Assembly: GCA_034440575.1 (NCBI GenBank)
Contig: JAOTOL010001157.1
Span: 62,001-126,000 of the forward strand
DNA: 64,000 bases
Reading direction: 5' to 3'
Source: Imbricaverruca yamaguchii
Lineage: Eukaryota > Arthropoda > Thecostraca > Neoverrucidae
Position 1 is the stretch's first letter. The number at the start of each line of letters is the position of its first letter. The notes under the pieces were generated by a model, which saw only the letters and a program-made list of their open reading frames with translations, did no database searches and was not told where the DNA came from. Position numbers and translations under genes: made by a program. Positions 61,701-64,000 of this stretch are shown in pieces.

Positions 61701-62487
61701 AGCCGGTGTCCACAAGCACGTCGCAAGGCCGCCCGTCCACCACCATCTTCAGCACTGGTAGCGCGCCTCTCACTGCACGGGAGACGGCGCTGGCGCTGAA
61801 GCGCCGCTCCCCGGGCCGTTTTCCCTCCGGACAGGCTGCAGCCAGGTGGTCCAGTGAACCACACGTCCAGCAGCGGCGTCCTCGCCGGCGCCTCGGGTCA
61901 CGCGCAGACAGATCTCGCTCCCCACTCCGGCTGGTCGTCCCGCCACGCGCTGCCGCCGCCGCCGATGCGACTCGCTCGTCGCTCAAGACGGCACGGGTGC
62001 GCGCCAAAACGCCCACCAGGTCAAGGGCCTCTGCGCGCGAGCCGGCTCGAATGGTCTGGCGCACGGCATCGGGTAGACCAGCGACGAAGGCGCAGGAGAG
62101 TGCTTGGTCCGGTATACCACCGAAGAGGGTCGCCAACCGCCGGAGATCCGCCAAGTACACATCAGCTGACTCTCCCAGTTGAAGGCGTCGGCTGACAAAG
62201 GCGTCATACGCCGCGTGTTCATCAAGAGCGAAGGCTGAATACAACACCGCGCGCACAGCTTCTAACGAGCGGCGACTCTCCGCCGATAACTGCGACCACA
62301 CGGCGAATGCCCCGCCGGTCAGCCGCAGGGGCAGCACTGTTGCCAAAGCGACGCCGCGCAGCTCGCACAACATTTCTGCACGCATCCACCACTCCACGAC
62401 GTCTGCAGTCCCGTCATATTCCGCTATGACGCGCACATCGAAGGCACCACCACCGACCGGTACTGCCACCATCTGGTCGCCAGGCAT
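58714..62487 (-). CDS. Gag-Pol polyprotein, Ty3-type, intact (1257 aa)
   Basis: A single ORF encodes all functions for copying and integrating the element. From the ATG at 62487: Gag-like region 1-200; CCHC knuckle C206, C209, H214, C219; aspartic protease DTG at 260-262; RT from about 455, with LDMREL at 493-498, the catalytic D530 (VVDLRRAYL) and YVDD at 594-597 (nt 60708-60697). RNase H has D742, E780, D804 and D863. Integrase has the zinc motif H920, H925, C955, C958 and the triad D985, D1039, E1075 (35 residues between the last two). A GPY/F-like basic tail lies at about 1149-1196. It ends at a TGA at 58716-58714. Gag and Pol share one frame without shift or stop. The frame is also open upstream into the LTR, with an earlier ATG at 62664. 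I chose 62487 because it is the first ATG after the LTR and precedes Gag-like sequence. Confidence 0.95.
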   Translation of the reverse strand: MPGDQMVAVPVGGGAFDVRVIAEYDGTADVVEWWMRAEMLCELRGVALATVLPLRLTGGAFAVWSQLSAESRRSLEAVRAVLYSAFALDEHAAYDAFVSRRLQLGESADVYLADLRRLATLFGGIPDQALSCAFVAGLPDAVRQTIRAGSRAEALDLVGVLARTRAVLSDERVASAAAAARGGTTSRSGERDLSARDPRRRRGRRCWTCGSLDHLAAACPEGKRPGERRFSASAVSRAVRGALPVLKMVVDGRPCDVLVDTGCTDNIVYVDRCRRWSPRRVVLTTIGGDALAGKGIGEVTVSIEGRQVALTTLVVAARPMGVDLVLGMSGIVRLGGVRVGSPRDVQLGSTQCPAAGGALAGAVATREASDSAPAVDGAQASATGVTGSGERDRRGSVTELKVDAKDFTAEFDNDSGAWTVAWKWANGVGPACLTNSVSEYKINPSVRQEYDEELESWLQNGWLQPYDEQRDGSPRGLVPLMAVPQAKKVRPVLDMRELNSHVAAYTADADVCAEHLRRWRRHGRRVAVVDLRRAYLQLRLDRRLWPYQTVIIRGRRYSLTRLGFGLNVAPAVMKAVVRVVLAQNPAVERAVSPYVDDLLVDEDIVSAEHVAEHFKRFGLECKPPARAEDGARMLGLRVQRAAGELQWSRDGDIPSPPDRVTRRAVFAWCGRLTAHLPVCGWLRPAAAWLKRHVNEVTSGWDDTTDDAALHGQIAHVWKRLADADPARGPWCWSGDRAIVWADASSIAAGVVIETPEDGVMEDACWLRPGGSAETHINMAELDAAVRGMNLAIAWGAKEVELRTDSATVYRWVDDALSGRARLRTRAASEMLIRRRVSVIRELVDEFELTASVTLVRSEENRADILTRVPKVWLRGPVVTDGLPGGAVACEETGDVTVAGGAARGYISAENALVELVRTVHELAGHPGVRRTLYFARRDVSRNVTRAAARAAVESCDVCRSIDPASVRWRRGSLGVAATWERVAIDVTHHRGQSYLSASDCGPSRFSVWRQLRRADAAEISGHLEQLFLERGAPLEILTDNATVFRGRQIAALAARWGVSLRFRAVHEPGGNGVVERCHRTVKVIAARRGCSVPEAVHLYNVTPRDGESADSAPAAGVYRYTVRDCIRSPQKDEPAVEVRPLVSDGMQLRVGDRVWMRRPGTRCTDVSRRGTVTGVVSRQVVEIDGVPWHVKNVRRRGEASDGENADASDTDNDEPLYVPCNTADEEGSAVGSDAAESAPPLRRSRRDPQPRRFFCCE
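62475..62482 (-). promoter_or_regulatory. candidate primer-binding site TGGCGACC, inside gag
   Basis: A tRNA-primed element should have TGG (complement of tRNA CCA) just inside the 5' LTR. The 16 nt between the LTR and the ATG contain none. The first TGG in element orientation is TGGCGACC, 21 nt inside, overlapping codons 2-5 of gag. It could be a displaced PBS, or the element may prime in another way. Confidence 0.35.
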
Positions 62488-62503
62488 ATTTGCCGAAATA
62501 GCT

Positions 62504-62729
62504 TGTATCTGCTGTATTGCCGTAGATGCGTGCCACGGAACCTCACACTGCCGGCCTCCACGCCCACCAGCAAACACTCCCGCGCCCCCGCCGGCCGCGC
62601 CCACCGGTCGCCGGCCGCACACGGGACTGTACCGCCACAGGGCGGTACAGTCACTAACATTCACCGCACGTTACAGTCTCTGACACGGGGGGCAATCACA
62701 CCAAGCAGTGCACGCAGCCAACGAGCACA
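62504..62729 (-). repeat. 5' LTR of the Ty3-type element
   Basis: Identical in all 226 bp to the 3' LTR. It should contain the promoter. No clear TATA box is visible in its GC-rich sequence. It carries the 11-bp hairpin (62626-62651), and the gag frame stays open back to an ATG at 62664. Confidence 0.97.
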
Positions 62730-62734
62730 CTTTC
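62730..62734. repeat. target-site duplication ctttc (right)
   Basis: Identical to 58406-58410. Confidence 0.95.
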
Positions 62735-63841
62735 ACCGAGAGTTTGAGTGAATGGCACAGTTTATCGGGAGCCGGGATGAAAGATGAGATCGACTTCCAA
62801 CCACTCGGATGCCTATGAACTTGGGAACAATTATTTCTTGGAACCCATCCAAACACCTTTCCTGACGAGTATTTTCATAGCCACTAAACAGCGCTGTTTT
62901 TATGTCAAATTGAAGGTAGTAAAATATTTAAAGTCGTACCAATGTCGAGAAAAACATGTAAAAACCTCTACCAATTGTACCTCCACTACCTGACGATGGG
63001 CCTAGCTGCATTCAACAGCAAAGAAAACGGTGGAAACAATGAGATGACCTTGACTTCCTCCAGGGGCTAGGTCCCACCCTGCTCGCGTAAGGGGGAATCC
63101 GAACCCCGGAGCCCCATAGGGTCCGCCGCCAGCACGTGTGCAGGGAAAGGTTGATGCAAACCCCTAAAGTTGTTTTCGCGGCTACGGAAAACCACCGCGC
63201 AGCAGCTTGCTGTCAGTTGATGTACCTGATGGGACATCTCTGCCAGCCTTATGGTTCACAAACTTGAAGATGTCGTGTGAGTTCACCGAGTTATGCCGTC
63301 ATACTAGGAAACACACCATGCCGTTTTTCTTTTAAGTCACACATTATGGACAACTGATCTCACTTATCACGCTAAGAAGTCTTTATTGGTTGTGCCAGCG
63401 TGATATAATCCAAACGCAACGTATTTACATTGTCTGCCATATGCACATAACAATGCACATATAGGGGTCACATACATATGTACAGTGTGCAACAAAAGCT
63501 GGCAAAATATTCCTCAAGTAGTGACATGGGAAGACCCACAAGCGAACAGCGCTGCTCGTCTCAATGTTCATCCCGTGCTGGTTGCAGCGCCGTCCCTCAG
63601 ACGATGCCTCAGTGAGGCAGCGAACTGGTGGACCGGCATTGACTCGGTGAGGTCAGCGCGGTCGGCTGTTGCTCCTATAGTGATCCGCACAGACCCGGGG
63701 AAGGGTGGGAGATAACGATTGCCGCCGACACCATCGTTCGTGGCTAGACGAGAGGATTAAGTTGAGGTTGAAGTTTTCGAGATTGTAAACTTGATCATCT
63801 TCCTGCTATCAGTGATTACATCCTTACATCCTTAAATCCTG
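62735..63841. other. right flank of the Ty3-type element, no gene recognised
   Basis: Unique-looking. An open frame at 63485-63715 (76 codons, plus) precedes the RT fragment and could be a diverged part of the same LINE, but carries no recognisable motif. Confidence 0.4.
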
Positions 63842-64000
63842 GACTTATATATTTATAAATCTGATATTCCCGACCCATGGAAGCATTCCATTGTCCATCC
63901 AATGTTCGAATCCGACGATCCATCCGATCCTTCCAACTTCAGACCCGTATCCGTTGTGCTCGCCATCGCCGAAGTGGTGCAGCGAGTAGTCCAGAGACAG
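63842..64000 (+). pseudogene. non-LTR reverse transcriptase fragment, cut by window end
   Basis: An open frame of 53 codons to the window edge reads PDPWKHSIVHPMF and then DPSNFRPVSVV, the W+..iv.PifK...NyRPiS block at the start of non-LTR RT fingers. A TAA lies just upstream in the same frame (63833-63835) and related sequence appears in another frame, so the copy probably carries a frameshift. The family (RTE, Jockey, CR1 or other) cannot be decided from this part. Confidence 0.75.

Larger units (their letters stand above)
58411..62729 (-). mobile_element. complete Ty3-type LTR retrotransposon
   Basis: A 4319-bp element in minus orientation with identical 226-bp LTRs, a ctttc target duplication, a polypurine tract by the 3' LTR and one intact Gag-Pol ORF. 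The domain order protease-RT-RNase H-integrase is that of Ty3 (Metaviridae) elements; there is no envelope-type ORF and no obvious chromodomain. It is much more GC-rich than its AT-rich flanks. Identity of the two LTRs over 226 bp and the absence of any disabling change imply a very recent insertion. It interrupted unremarkable sequence (...tggcctttc / accgagagt...). Confidence 0.97.

Noticed and set aside
58714..62664. Gag-Pol starting at the ATG inside the LTR (1316 aa)
   Set aside because: The first 59 codons are LTR sequence. The ATG at 62487 after the LTR is preferred, although the upstream start is kept as a finding.

Overview
This window looks like repeat-dominated nuclear DNA of an animal. 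There are no operons, Shine-Dalgarno-type genes or long cellular ORFs. Nearly every protein trace I can identify is a transposable-element protein, and the sequence between them is rich in microsatellites and minisatellites. The mix (I-superfamily and CR1-like non-LTR elements, mariner, a Ty3-type LTR element, tRNA-derived SINEs, many tandem arrays) fits an invertebrate, perhaps an arthropod or crustacean. The species assignment is inference only; no diagnostic host gene is visible.

Layout. 0-13 kb: a decayed endonuclease fragment of an I-type LINE (1.4-2.05 kb, minus), a tRNA-like SINE (3.5 kb, minus), three very tight inverted repeats (0.9, 4.1 and 12.2 kb), a long (TA)n, a (CT)103 tract and several minisatellites. 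13-33 kb: a CR1-like reverse-transcriptase tail (13.05 kb), more minisatellites (15.5, 17.0, 20.5, 21.5, 22.5 kb), one unexplained 180-codon ORF with a signal-peptide-like N terminus (24.3 kb, minus), an I-type RT fragment (27.2 kb, minus), and a non-autonomous element flanked by TTAA with tandemly repeated ends (27.8-29.1 kb). 33-44 kb: an I-type RT (plus) joined tail to tail with the 5' half of another I-type element (5' UTR, CCHC ORF1, start of the ORF2 endonuclease; minus), then a mariner copy carrying a nested second copy of the TTAA element. 45-57 kb: a SINE with a perfect 12-bp target duplication, a 23-copy 48-bp array, an I-type RT whose catalytic box is tandemly amplified, a 3-kb ORF2 remnant (endonuclease-RT-RNase H; minus) and a further ORF1 with its 5' UTR (minus).

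58.4-62.7 kb holds the best-preserved object: a complete Ty3-type LTR retrotransposon in minus orientation. It has two identical 226-bp LTRs (TG...CA), a 5-bp target duplication, a polypurine tract and one uninterrupted 1257-codon Gag-Pol ORF (CCHC, aspartic protease, RT, RNase H, integrase). Identical LTRs and an open frame mean a recent insertion that may still be active. The window ends inside another non-LTR RT frame.

Functionally the region is a pile-up of insertions. The Ty3-type element carries its own full enzyme set. The I-type LINE fragments are all broken here, and the SINEs and the TTAA element are non-autonomous and would rely on enzymes supplied elsewhere. I did not identify any host gene with confidence.
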